A stretch of DNA of 7,647 bases from Opitutales bacterium UBA7389 (GTDB taxonomy: Bacteria; Verrucomicrobiota; Verrucomicrobiia; Opitutales; Opitutaceae): assembly GCA_002474325.1 (NCBI GenBank), contig DKNL01000268.1, positions 1-7,647 on the forward strand, in the 5' to 3' direction. The translations under genes were made by a program, and so were the position numbers. Below, piece after piece: positions 1 to 7,094 of the stretch (the stretch's first letter is position 1; each line of letters starts with the position of its first letter). The notes beneath the pieces were generated by a model. It saw nothing but the letters and a program-made list of their open reading frames with translations. It made no database searches and was not told where the DNA came from.

Positions 1-587
1 TCAAGCCAATGCTCGATGAACATGTCTCCCGGAAGCCCGACGATATGCTCTTCGATCAATGTATTCTGGTCTGTGAGAAAGTGCATTCGATTCGGCGAAA
101 GCAAATGCTCGAGTTCCAATCCGTAAAGTCGGGAAGCATCGGCCTTCTTGACGTAGAAGTAGTCTTGGTTATCGTTTCTTGAATTCACAATACGGACACG
201 AAATGGTTTGGAATTCCCGTACACGCAATAATCGATGCGATCGACATACAGATGGTGGATCACGGACTGGTCTCCGCCCGCCTTCAAAATGGCGTAGACT
301 TTCTTGAGCCCTTCTGAAAGCCGGGCGTTCATTTCATGATCGTAGATGACCGTTTGCCAAAGCGTATCCTGCTCTTTGTCATCGTAGAGCGGAGCGGAAG
401 TGGAAAAGGTCTCCAGGTCCCGATAGGCGACGGGAAGCTTATGCTCTCTTCCGAAATTGGAAAGGTAGTATCGAAGGGACTGGCTTACCGGGAAAGGCGG
501 TTTACGAGGCGTGCCCGAATGCAGTTTCTCTTTCGATTGGTCGAGAGATTGCTCAAGGAAATTTAGTTTTTTGGTATCGTCGTCCAC
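1..587 (-). CDS. Unrecognised protein, N-terminal ~195 residues, possible kinase-like fold (partial, cut by left edge)
   Basis: This reading frame is open from a stop at 600-602 down to base 1, with protein-like composition throughout. I chose GTG at 585-587 as start because the first ATG in frame (330-332) would discard about 85 plausible residues, including the stretch FGREHKLPVAYRDLETF. No Shine-Dalgarno sequence is visible before either start. The first ~50 residues are charged and proline-containing; there is no signal peptide or membrane segment. The second half reads like the small lobe of a kinase fold: a strand pair around YCVYGNSKPFRVRIV, a strand with lysines (YFYVKKAD), a helix with glutamates (GLELEHLL), and a hinge-like IEEHIVGLPGD. 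That resemblance is my inference; the catalytic loop would lie outside the window. It starts 63 bases after the glycosylase gene on the same strand. The coding frame is well supported; the function is not known. Confidence 0.75.
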   Translation of the reverse strand, partial: MDDDTKKLNFLEQSLDQSKEKLHSGTPRKPPFPVSQSLRYYLSNFGREHKLPVAYRDLETFSTSAPLYDDKEQDTLWQTVIYDHEMNARLSEGLKKVYAILKAGGDQSVIHHLYVDRIDYCVYGNSKPFRVRIVNSRNDNQDYFYVKKADASRLYGLELEHLLSPNRMHFLTDQNTLIEEHIVGLPGDMFIEHWL

Positions 588-650
588 GGAATCAATAGGC
601 TAGCCAGTATGGGTATATCAATTGGCGGGACAAGACCAATGCTTGTGGAC

Positions 651-1523
651 TTAGGACAACGATCGTTCGCGGGCGAATAGATACTGTTGAGCATAGCCGG
701 CGTATGGTCCGAAGTGGATACGACCGAACGATTCGAGCTGGACCTTTTTCCAGTCGTTAAGTCCATAGCGTTTCTCTAGAACTTTCAAAATCCAGGTATC
801 CACAGGGAAGGCTTCGTACATCCGAGCTCCGAACAAGAGGGCGCAGTCGGCTACTTTCGATCCCACCCCGGGGAAGTCGAGCAGCGCCGCGTGAGCCTCA
901 TGATAAGGAAGGTGTTCGATTCGGAGGAGAACGGCGGGATCTTTAGCGATCGCGTCCGCAGTCTTTTTGATGTTCTTCGCCCTAAATCCCAGTCCCAGAG
1001 ATCGGAGGGAAGCTTCGCTAGTCTGAGCAAGCTTTTCCCAGGTCGGTAGCGCTAGAGGCCCGCCTGGCAGTATCTCTTCGCCGAGAGAGTCTGCTAGCTT
1101 GTGGCAGAGCAGTTTGATTTGGGGGATCTGTTTGGTGGCCGAGCACAAGAAGCCAAGGAGCGTTTCTGGGAAGGGTTGGTTCAGTAGACGCAGGCCCGAG
1201 TATGCCTCGATCGCTTGGGCCAATTCGCGATCGCTTCGCCAGGGAAGGCGATCCGCGATCTTCCCCCAATTAGTGTCAGAAAGGAAGTAGTTCTTGAGTG
1301 CTTCGGCGGCTTGCGGCATAAGTTCTTCTGGTATCCGGTACAGGAGCCTTTCGTCTTGATCGAGCACAACCCGGGCAACAAATCGGCCCCAAATTCCTTG
1401 CCAGCAGCTTTCCATTTCGAGGAATTGCCAGCGAAACGCTTGACCCCCATCAAGCGTTTCTCGAAGGGCCTCCTGAGTGAATGGCGTTGCTAGCGGTAAA
1501 GGTGTCCAGTCTGTCCAGCCCAT
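651..1523 (-). CDS. ogg: 8-oxoguanine DNA glycosylase / AP lyase, OGG1 type (HhH-GPD superfamily)
   Basis: This predicted bifunctional base-excision repair enzyme removes 8-oxoguanine opposite cytosine and nicks the abasic strand. The 290 residues match the OGG1 layout. An N-terminal beta domain has GGQAFRW at 26-32, matching the GQSFRW region of human OGG1. The helical core includes CSATKQIPQI at 127-136. The helix-hairpin-helix is FPGVGSKVADC at 217-227, where K223 fits the Schiff-base lysine. FPVDTW at 239-244 supplies the catalytic aspartate D242. Near the end, FGPYAGYAQQYLF matches the WGPYAGWAQ motif. The histidine that follows the catalytic Asp in human OGG1 (H270) is Trp here, as I recall for some bacterial OGGs. 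The ATG at 1521-1523 leaves the usual short lead into the first domain; no Shine-Dalgarno is evident. It lies 28 bases after the exported-protein gene and may share its transcript. Confidence 0.93.
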   Translation of the reverse strand: MGWTDWTPLPLATPFTQEALRETLDGGQAFRWQFLEMESCWQGIWGRFVARVVLDQDERLLYRIPEELMPQAAEALKNYFLSDTNWGKIADRLPWRSDRELAQAIEAYSGLRLLNQPFPETLLGFLCSATKQIPQIKLLCHKLADSLGEEILPGGPLALPTWEKLAQTSEASLRSLGLGFRAKNIKKTADAIAKDPAVLLRIEHLPYHEAHAALLDFPGVGSKVADCALLFGARMYEAFPVDTWILKVLEKRYGLNDWKKVQLESFGRIHFGPYAGYAQQYLFARERSLS

Positions 1524-1551
1524 CCGGAATTTGGATATATTGAGTAGCAGA

Positions 1552-2004
1552 TTAAGAGTGGTTGGACCACAGGAAACTCTGGGAGGTGGAAATTACCGCG
1601 CCGGCGCTATCGAGAATCTCGATCTTCCAGGCGGTTGGAATCGAACTTGTCGAACCCCAGACATCGTCGGTCATGCCGATCAAAGCGCGATTCTTGTTAA
1701 TAGGACCGGTAGTCAAAGTCTTGGTTTCAACTTCCTGGGATCCGGGGCGCACGAAATACAGACGCAATTGGTCGGCTTTTTCCGGCTGGTCCGACGCTTC
1801 AAGCTTTAAAGCAATATAGTATCCATCGCGTTGTGACGGGTCTGTTCGAACGATGACGTAACGACCTGGATCCTCTTTGCCGCTGAAGTGTTCAGAGATG
1901 CGCTTGAATGAATCGGCGTCGCGGCGATCGGAAAACAAGATCTCAGCTGAATGAACTTCTGTGATCGCAACGAGAGAAAGGATTAGAAAGAGGTATGTTT
2001 TCAT
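1552..2004 (-). CDS. Small exported protein of unknown function
   Basis: A 150-residue protein I do not recognise. The N-terminus is a clear signal peptide: Met-Lys-Thr, a hydrophobic core YLFLILSLVAI, then TEVHSA with a likely signal peptidase I cut after S19 or A20. There is no cysteine at the cut, so it is not a lipoprotein, and no later membrane segment. The mature part (~130 residues) has no cysteines and many alternating hydrophobic/polar stretches (GRYVIVRTD, YYIALKLEA, LRLYFVRPG, AWKIEILDSAG), suggesting an all-beta sandwich; this is inference. The ATG at 2002-2004 is preceded by an A/T stretch with only a weak AGGT about 15 bases upstream. It sits between the helicase (165 bases upstream) and the glycosylase (28 bases downstream), all on one strand. 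Neighbourhood alone does not implicate it in DNA repair, because it should be outside the cytoplasm. Confidence 0.85.
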   Translation of the reverse strand: MKTYLFLILSLVAITEVHSAEILFSDRRDADSFKRISEHFSGKEDPGRYVIVRTDPSQRDGYYIALKLEASDQPEKADQLRLYFVRPGSQEVETKTLTTGPINKNRALIGMTDDVWGSTSSIPTAWKIEILDSAGAVISTSQSFLWSNHS

Positions 2005-2169
2005 AAAAATTTTTCTGACCTGCGGATAACGGAAATGTTCGCAGATGGATTTATCGATGAATGGGATCAGTTGATTGGATGGGTTTCGTTCGAATTGGCG
2101 ATTGGGTGTTTGAGGTTCGTACCGTCTTTTGTTCTGCGAGTATCTGGGTAATCTGCAGGAGCCAGGTTC

Positions 2170-4170
2170 TCACCAGCCATAATTTCGGCGTATCCGAATC
2201 GGTTCGTAAAGCTTCTGGGGTATTTCCTGGAGAAATCGACTAGGCGTAAGGAATATGGAGGGGCCTCTTTTTGTGTTCATTTTCGGGAAAAGCAGGTAGA
2301 GCTCATCGCGGGCCCGGGTGACTGCCACGTAGAACAGTCGCCGCTCCTCTTCCGTGTCTCCGGCCTCAACGGCTCGCCTGATTGGAAAGAGGTTCTCTGC
2401 TACTCCGATCAAGAACACGACATCGTATTCAAGTCCTTTAGCTTGGTGAACGGTTGTTAGCCTTATGGCAGCGTCTGAATCCTCGATATTGCGGTCGGCA
2501 ACTTCTGAGTTGAGGAGGGTTATTTGGGCGATGAGTTCTTGCATCTCCTCGAATCGGGTAGCGAAGCCGATCAACGAGCGGAGGTCGTCCATACGATTAA
2601 CGTAGTTCGCATAGGCGCCTTGAAGGTAGAGGCTGTACCAGCCCTCGAGCCCGATCTCCACAACTTGGTCGGGGGTGGAGCTTTCATTGGTTTGCTTCAT
2701 ATCTTGCAAACTTAGCGCTAGCGATTTCCATTCATCCCGGGCCGGGCCGGGAACTTTGGCGACGACAGCGGGATCATTGAGGACGTCGATGAAATCCTTC
2801 TGGAATTTCTCCGCGTTTTCCTTGGTCAAGGCGAAGAGCTTCTGTGCACTCTTTTCTCCTATCTTTGGCAGCAAGGTCACTAACCTCATGAAACTGGGAG
2901 CGTCGCTCGGATTATATACCAGCCGCAAGTGAGCGACCATGTCCTTGATGTGGGTTTGCTCGAAGAATCGTACGCCGCTGGTGATCTGATAGGGGATCCC
3001 TGCCCGAGACAACTCCATCTGCATGTCTAATGCCTGGTAGTGGGCCCGGTACAAAACGGCTATCTGCTTGGGGTCGCGACCCTCATCGAGAAGCCCTCGA
3101 ATTCGGGTGATGACGAACTGAGCTTGCTCCTTCCCATCCATGGCCTGAACGACATAAGGCACTTGACTCGAGGGCTTGAAAGCTCGGAGCTCTTTGTCGA
3201 AGCCTCGAGTTTCCCGATTCTGAATTACGGAATTTGCCAATGTCAGAATCTCTGGTGTGCTGCGGTAATTCGTCTCGATTCTTAGGATGCGGGTATCTGG
3301 ATGACGATCGGGGAAAGTGATGATGTTCTCGTAATTGGCTCCTCTCCAAGAGTAAATGCATTGGGCGTCGTCGCCGACTGCCATGATTTGATGATTGGCG
3401 CCCATGATATCTACGATTCTGGCCTGTAGTGTATTAGTATCCTGGTACTCGTCTACGAGCGTATGCTTGAATCGCTGATTGTAGTACTCCCGAATCTCAA
3501 GCGATGTATCCATAAGTTTAAGCCAATTGGTCAGTAGATCGTCGTAATCGACGACTTTCTGCTCCTGTTTCCTACTTTCGTAGGCCTTGGCGAACGATTG
3601 GATGTTTTCTGTGAGCTCGTGGTGCTGCGGATAATAGTGGGCGATGGTTTCCTCGATTGATGAGCAGGTGTTGCGGGTCATGCTTATGATCGAAGAAAGC
3701 GGACCTGGCTTAGGATAGGTCTTGTTCTTGAAAAAGGTTTTGTCGACCGCTTCCACGGCGTGTTTGAGAACAGTTTCGGCTTCGCCAGCATCCAGAATCG
3801 TGAAGTTCTTAGCCAGACCAACCGTGTCGCCGTGCAGTCTCAGGAGACGATGTCCAATACTATGAAAGGTTCCTCCCCAGAATCGTCGTGGCTCGTAGCC
3901 AGTCAGATCTTCCACGCGGCTGAGCATTTCTTTGGCCGCTTTATTGGTGAAGGTGAGCAAGAGAATGTCTTTCGGGTCGATACCCTTGGAAAGTAGATAC
4001 GCTACTCGATAGGTAAGGGTGCGAGTTTTTCCGCTTCCCGCCCCGGCGAGTATCAACAAAGGCCCGGGTTTCGCAGTGACCGCAGCGTATTGTTCATCGT
4101 TTAGATCCTCTTTAAAATCGATAGGAGGAATCTCAAAAGCAGTCGTTGGCTGTGACAGGTCGAAATCCAT
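2170..4170 (-). CDS. ATP-dependent 3'-5' DNA helicase, Rep/PcrA/UvrD family (SF1A)
   Basis: A 666-residue superfamily 1A helicase that unwinds DNA in repair, replication restart or removal of protein roadblocks. The motifs appear in order: LNDEQ Q-motif region, Walker A GAGSGKT at 43-49, LLLTFTNKAAKEM (motif Ia), DEYQD at 240-244 (Walker B; more often DEFQD), GDDAQCIYSWRGA at 266-278 (motif III), NYRS at 301-304 (motif IV), VHQAKGLEYDVVF from 574 (motif V) and ERRLFYVAVTRAR at 609-621 (motif VI). It ends about 50 residues after motif VI, so it lacks the long C-terminal tail of PcrA/UvrD and is close to Rep in length. I chose ATG 4168-4170. The frame stays open to a TTG at 4210-4212, but those 14 extra residues are hydrophobic and lie outside the usual family start. 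No Shine-Dalgarno is visible. Whether it is a Rep, PcrA or UvrD ortholog cannot be decided here. Confidence 0.95.
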   Translation of the reverse strand: MDFDLSQPTTAFEIPPIDFKEDLNDEQYAAVTAKPGPLLILAGAGSGKTRTLTYRVAYLLSKGIDPKDILLLTFTNKAAKEMLSRVEDLTGYEPRRFWGGTFHSIGHRLLRLHGDTVGLAKNFTILDAGEAETVLKHAVEAVDKTFFKNKTYPKPGPLSSIISMTRNTCSSIEETIAHYYPQHHELTENIQSFAKAYESRKQEQKVVDYDDLLTNWLKLMDTSLEIREYYNQRFKHTLVDEYQDTNTLQARIVDIMGANHQIMAVGDDAQCIYSWRGANYENIITFPDRHPDTRILRIETNYRSTPEILTLANSVIQNRETRGFDKELRAFKPSSQVPYVVQAMDGKEQAQFVITRIRGLLDEGRDPKQIAVLYRAHYQALDMQMELSRAGIPYQITSGVRFFEQTHIKDMVAHLRLVYNPSDAPSFMRLVTLLPKIGEKSAQKLFALTKENAEKFQKDFIDVLNDPAVVAKVPGPARDEWKSLALSLQDMKQTNESSTPDQVVEIGLEGWYSLYLQGAYANYVNRMDDLRSLIGFATRFEEMQELIAQITLLNSEVADRNIEDSDAAIRLTTVHQAKGLEYDVVFLIGVAENLFPIRRAVEAGDTEEERRLFYVAVTRARDELYLLFPKMNTKRGPSIFLTPSRFLQEIPQKLYEPIRIRRNYGW

Positions 4171-4294
4171 TTGGACGAGTAAGGAGAACAACCATGCTGA
4201 GAAGAAAATCAATAGGCAATAAGTGAATCTAGGCAGGGATGAGCGACACGAGTCTCCAAAAGGTCTGGAAGGAGGTCAGCCTCAACCTTTACAC

Positions 4295-5380
4295 CTAAAG
4301 CAGCACTATGGCATCCCGATGGATGACTTCGAAGCGTTTCTTATCTGGGAATAGGACCTCGATCTCGGAAGCGCTTTTACCGATGATTTGCCTGATCTCG
4401 TGACTAGAAAAAGCGGTTTCACCTCGAGCGATCGCATAGCCATCACTGTCAAAGACATCGATGACATCGCCGGCGTGAAAATCGCCCTCGCACTTGGCGA
4501 TTCCTGCGGCTAGCAAACTGCGGTCGTCGCGGATTAGGGCGATGCGGGCTCCCTCGTCGATTTGAATAGATCCACTTGGCCGTTGGAAATACGCAAGCCA
4601 GCGCTTTTTGGATACGAGGGGGGCATCGCTAGCCTCGAATCGGGTTCCGAGAGGTTCCCCGTCCATCAGTCGCGTAATCACATTCGCTTCCGATCCATCG
4701 GCGATGATGGTCTCGCAACCAGCGTCTGTGGCTAATTTGGCTCCTTGAAGTTTCGGAATCATGCCGCCAACGGCAGTAGGGGAGTTTGTACCTTTGGCCA
4801 TAGCCTCGATTTCCGGGGTAACGGCATCGACGACCGGAACGATTTCACCAGTACCGTCCATGTCAATCAATCCAGGGGCGGTGGATAGAATGAATAATCG
4901 GCGGGCTTCTGCTAGGCTGGCAACCATGGCGCTAAGAATATCATTGTTGCCGAATTTGATTTCGAAGGCACTAACGGTGTCGTTCTCGTTGATGACAGGA
5001 ATAGCGTCGCAATTGATCAGCTGATCGATGGTGGCCTTGGCGTTCACATAGCGATTCCGAATTCGCAGACCTTCATGGGTGAGTAGCACTTGCCCGGCAA
5101 CCAGGCCGAATGGGTCGAACCCTTCTTGCCAGCATTGGATTAGGCGGCTTTGGCCAATGGCCGCACAAGCTTGTTGCTTGGCGAGGGAAGAAGGTCGCTG
5201 TTTTAATCCCAGAACCCCCATGCCCATACCGATTGCGCCCGAACTGACGATGAGCGGTTCGAATCCCCGTTTCTTCAGTTCGTACACTTGTTGGCAAATC
5301 GAGGCGATCCGGTCTGTATCGATTTCGCCAAGATCTTTCGTAAGAATGCCTGTGCCTAGCTTTATGACTATGCGTTTCAT
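4295..5380 (-). CDS. proB: Glutamate 5-kinase with C-terminal PUA domain
   Basis: First enzyme of proline synthesis: phosphorylates L-glutamate to gamma-glutamyl phosphate in the cytoplasm; its usual partner ProA is not in the window. The 361 residues show an amino-acid kinase domain followed by a PUA domain. Visible motifs are VIKLGTGIL at 5-13, IVSSGAIGMGMG at 44-55, QACAAIGQSRL at 70-80, IPVINENDTVSAFE at 127-140, FGNND at 143-147 and GGMIPKLQGAK at 205-215. The PUA domain runs from about GSIQIDEGAR (270-279) to the end. Two positions look unusual: the common FGDND is FGNND, and the TD of the typical LLLTDxxGLY segment is replaced by ST (ILSTAPGLI at 164-172). The start ATG at 5378-5380 places the kinase motif where the family has it. 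It lies 74 bases after frr and 124 bases before the helicase start; co-transcription with pyrH-frr is possible. Residue roles are recalled from the E. coli enzyme. Confidence 0.95.
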   Translation of the reverse strand: MKRIVIKLGTGILTKDLGEIDTDRIASICQQVYELKKRGFEPLIVSSGAIGMGMGVLGLKQRPSSLAKQQACAAIGQSRLIQCWQEGFDPFGLVAGQVLLTHEGLRIRNRYVNAKATIDQLINCDAIPVINENDTVSAFEIKFGNNDILSAMVASLAEARRLFILSTAPGLIDMDGTGEIVPVVDAVTPEIEAMAKGTNSPTAVGGMIPKLQGAKLATDAGCETIIADGSEANVITRLMDGEPLGTRFEASDAPLVSKKRWLAYFQRPSGSIQIDEGARIALIRDDRSLLAAGIAKCEGDFHAGDVIDVFDSDGYAIARGETAFSSHEIRQIIGKSASEIEVLFPDKKRFEVIHRDAIVLL

Positions 5381-5454
5381 GCTATCGTGATAGTCTGAAG
5401 CTTGGAAGCTGGCTGGCTAATCTAGCTGAGGCCATGCCTCGAAACGCCAATCGA

Positions 5455-6015
5455 CTACACTTGGAGAAGATCCTTCTCTTTGGCTTCGAGGAGGTCGTTG
5501 ATCTTCTTGATGGAGTTGTCGGTCTCCGTTTGGATCTCCTTTTCGCAACGTTTCGTATCGTCCTCGGAGATTCCGCCATCCTTTTGCAGCTTGCGGATCC
5601 CATCCATGGCATCATGGCGAGCCTTGCGAACGCCAACGCGAGCGTCTTCAGCTTGCTTGCCAACCAGCTTTACCAGTTCGTGCCGTCGCTCGCCCGTCAA
5701 CTCGGGTAAAGGAAGACGGATGACGTCTCCCATCACTGCTGGTGTAATGCCGATATTGGATACTTGTATGGCTTTCTCAATCGCTTGCAGCGTCCCTTTG
5801 TCCCAAGGAGTGATAGCTATCGTGCGATTGTCAGGCGTGGAGATAGCCGCCATGTCGCGAATAGCCATCTGACTACCATAGGCATCGACCATAATTCCCT
5901 CGACCATTTGCGGATTAGCCTTGCCGGTATTGATATTGGAAAACTCTTTGGAAGCGTGCTCCACCGCCTTTTCCAATCCGTCTTCGAATTGCAGAAATAT
6001 TTCGTCTTCGTCCAT
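5455..6015 (-). CDS. frr: Ribosome recycling factor
   Basis: Releases the post-termination ribosome from mRNA together with elongation factor G, in the cytoplasm. The protein is 186 residues, the normal family length. Recognisable family segments are NTGKANPQMVEG at 29-40 (E. coli has RTGRASPSLLDG), VDAYGSQM, the PDNRTIAITPWDK stretch at 61-73, IRLPLPELTGERRHELVKL at 99-117, and RKARHDAMD at 130-138 in the long coiled-coil arm. The end, SEDDTKRCEKEIQ through INDLLEAKEKDLL, completes the three-helix bundle. The frame stays open upstream to 6171, but that part overlaps the end of pyrH and has no family similarity, so ATG 6013-6015 is the start. It begins 20 bases after the pyrH stop, the classic pyrH-frr couple, almost certainly on one transcript. 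The leader is A/T-rich with no Shine-Dalgarno sequence. Confidence 0.97.
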   Translation of the reverse strand: MDEDEIFLQFEDGLEKAVEHASKEFSNINTGKANPQMVEGIMVDAYGSQMAIRDMAAISTPDNRTIAITPWDKGTLQAIEKAIQVSNIGITPAVMGDVIRLPLPELTGERRHELVKLVGKQAEDARVGVRKARHDAMDGIRKLQKDGGISEDDTKRCEKEIQTETDNSIKKINDLLEAKEKDLLQV

Positions 6016-6035
6016 AATTTTATAGGGTGTAGATA

Positions 6036-6809
6036 TTAATGTCTTTTGAGTGCGGATAGGGAAGATTCGGAGCAAACCAGCGTACCAACTTTTTCGCCGA
6101 GAATTGCACGGCGAATGCCGTCTTCCTCGTTCAAACTGAAGACTAGGATGGGGACTTCGTTGTCCATGCAAAGCGAAAACGCGGTGGAATCGAGTATATT
6201 GAGGCGCTGTTGAAGAGCATCGAGGTAGCTCAGTTGCTCGTACAAAACCGCGTCGTCGTTTTCCATCGGATCCTTGTCGTAAACGCCGTCGACCTTCGTC
6301 GCTTTCATGATGACTTCAGCCTGGAGTTCGCTAGCCCTGAGTGCCGCGGTGGTGTCAGTGGAAAAATAGGGGTTGCCTGTCCCTGCCACGAAAATGACGA
6401 CTCGTCCTTTCTCTAAGTGGCGAATGGCTCGCCGGAGGATAAACGGTTCCGCGACTTGGTTCATGGGAATCGAGGTTTGAACACGGGTTACCACATCCAT
6501 CTTTTCCAGGCACTCCATGAACGCTAGCCCATTGATTACCGTTGAAAGCATCCCCATGTAGTCCCCGGTGGTGCGATCGACGCCGCGGTCCTTGGAGCCG
6601 GAAAGGCCGCGAAAGATGTTGCCTCCCCCTATGACGATCCCCACTTCCGTTCCGAGGGATCTGATATCCTTAATCTGCTCGCAAATTCGAGCCAAAGTAT
6701 CCCAGTCAATCGGGTCGCCTGTTTTGGAGGAGCGTAGGACCTCGCCACTCAGTTTTAAAATAATGCGTTTATATTTGGGTTGGGAGGCGGGATTTGTGTC
6801 TGAGGACAT
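6036..6809 (-). CDS. pyrH: Uridylate kinase (UMP kinase)
   Basis: Bacterial UMP kinase, a cytoplasmic hexamer of the amino-acid-kinase fold that makes UDP from UMP and ATP in pyrimidine synthesis. The 257 residues carry RIILKLSGEVL at 15-25, GIVIGGGNIFRG at 57-68, DRTTGDYMGMLSTVING at 78-94, FVAGTGNPYFSTDTTAALRA at 140-159, KATKVDGVYDKDP at 169-181 and a C-terminal NILDSTAFSLCMDN at 204-217, all typical of the family. The open frame continues upstream to 7037, but that stretch crosses the control region and reads antisense through the tRNA, so ATG 6807-6809 is the start; it leaves 14 residues before the first strand. It is followed by frr after 20 bases. A candidate promoter lies immediately upstream, so this is probably the first gene of the pyrH-frr(-proB) unit. 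Confidence 0.97.
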   Translation of the reverse strand: MSSDTNPASQPKYKRIILKLSGEVLRSSKTGDPIDWDTLARICEQIKDIRSLGTEVGIVIGGGNIFRGLSGSKDRGVDRTTGDYMGMLSTVINGLAFMECLEKMDVVTRVQTSIPMNQVAEPFILRRAIRHLEKGRVVIFVAGTGNPYFSTDTTAALRASELQAEVIMKATKVDGVYDKDPMENDDAVLYEQLSYLDALQQRLNILDSTAFSLCMDNEVPILVFSLNEEDGIRRAILGEKVGTLVCSESSLSALKRH

Positions 6810-6818
6810 TAAAAACGC

Positions 6819-6847
6819 GTTAAGCCACAGTGCGTTAGGATCGTCAA
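6819..6847 (-). promoter_or_regulatory. Candidate pyrH promoter
   Basis: Read on the minus strand, TTGACG (6842-6847) and CTTAAC (6819-6824) are 17 bases apart, matching the sigma-70 -35 box well and the -10 box at three of six positions. The -10 ends only nine bases before the pyrH ATG, so the mRNA would have a leader of about two to four bases. The call rests on pattern alone. Confidence 0.4.
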
Positions 6848-6852
6848 TCCTA
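6836..6852. repeat. Perfect inverted repeat across the pyrH -35 box
   Basis: TAGGAT at 6836-6841 and ATCCTA at 6847-6852 are exact reverse complements separated by five bases. The candidate -35 hexamer of pyrH falls on the spacer plus one arm base, so a dimeric regulator bound here could block pyrH transcription. There is no T-run on either side, so it does not look like a terminator. A chance repeat of this size is possible. Confidence 0.45.
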
Positions 6853-6881
6853 GGTTTAGCATTCTTCGTTAATTTCAGCGC

Positions 6882-6911
6882 TTGACGCGTTGGGGACTCT
6901 CCGCAATTTAT
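6882..6911 (+). promoter_or_regulatory. Candidate tRNA-Gln promoter
   Basis: TTGACG at 6882-6887 matches five of six -35 consensus bases. A weak -10 ATTTAT follows at 6906-6911 after 18 bases. Transcription would start around 6917-6919, a few bases before the tRNA 5' end at 6924, which is plausible for a tRNA gene. The -10 is poor, hence the modest confidence. Confidence 0.4.
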
Positions 6912-6923
6912 CCGGCCTTCACT

Positions 6924-6994
6924 AGCCTGGTGGTGTAATGGTAGCACAAATGGTTTTGGTCCATTCAGTCGGGGTTCGAATCCCTGCCGGGCTG
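6924..6994 (+). tRNA. tRNA-Gln (anticodon UUG)
   Basis: A full cloverleaf folds by hand. The acceptor stem pairs AGCCTGG (6924-6930) with CCGGGCT (6987-6993), with one G-T pair. The D stem is GTGT/GCAC with loop AATGGTA. The anticodon stem AATGG/CCATT closes loop TTTTGGT, with anticodon TTG at 6956-6958. The variable loop has four bases, and the T stem CGGGG/CCCTG closes loop TTCGAAT. Base 6994 is the discriminator G, as usual for glutamine tRNAs, and CCA is not encoded. UUG reads CAA and, by wobble, CAG. The weak first pair (A-T) also fits tRNA-Gln. It is divergent from pyrH and precedes a decayed NTPase gene on its own strand. Confidence 0.96.
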
Positions 6995-7094
6995 TGAAAA
7001 GCGAAGTCCTCTCACTGACCGAGGCCCTCATTCCCACGCTAAGCTTACAATTACGGTATTGATTGGGCTAAATTTGCGACTACTTATGTTCGTT

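Noticed and set aside
4171..4212. TTG start giving the helicase a 14-residue hydrophobic N-terminus
   Set aside because: SF1A helicases are cytoplasmic and start near the Q motif; ATG 4168-4170 fits better.
4259..4290. AAAGGT...ACCTTT pairing after proB as a terminator
   Set aside because: The stem is short with a lopsided interior, and only a four-base T-run follows it on the minus strand; too weak to list.
5428..5440. GAGGC-CAT-GCCTC hairpin between frr and proB
   Set aside because: A five-base stem with no T-run; it could affect RNA processing, but nothing supports a terminator or riboswitch.
6016..6171. 52-residue upstream extension of the frr frame
   Set aside because: It overlaps the end of pyrH in another frame and lacks family similarity; recycling factors start near MDEDEIF.
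6810..7037. Upstream extension of the pyrH reading frame
   Set aside because: It runs antisense through the tRNA-Gln gene and its control region and has no UMP-kinase similarity.
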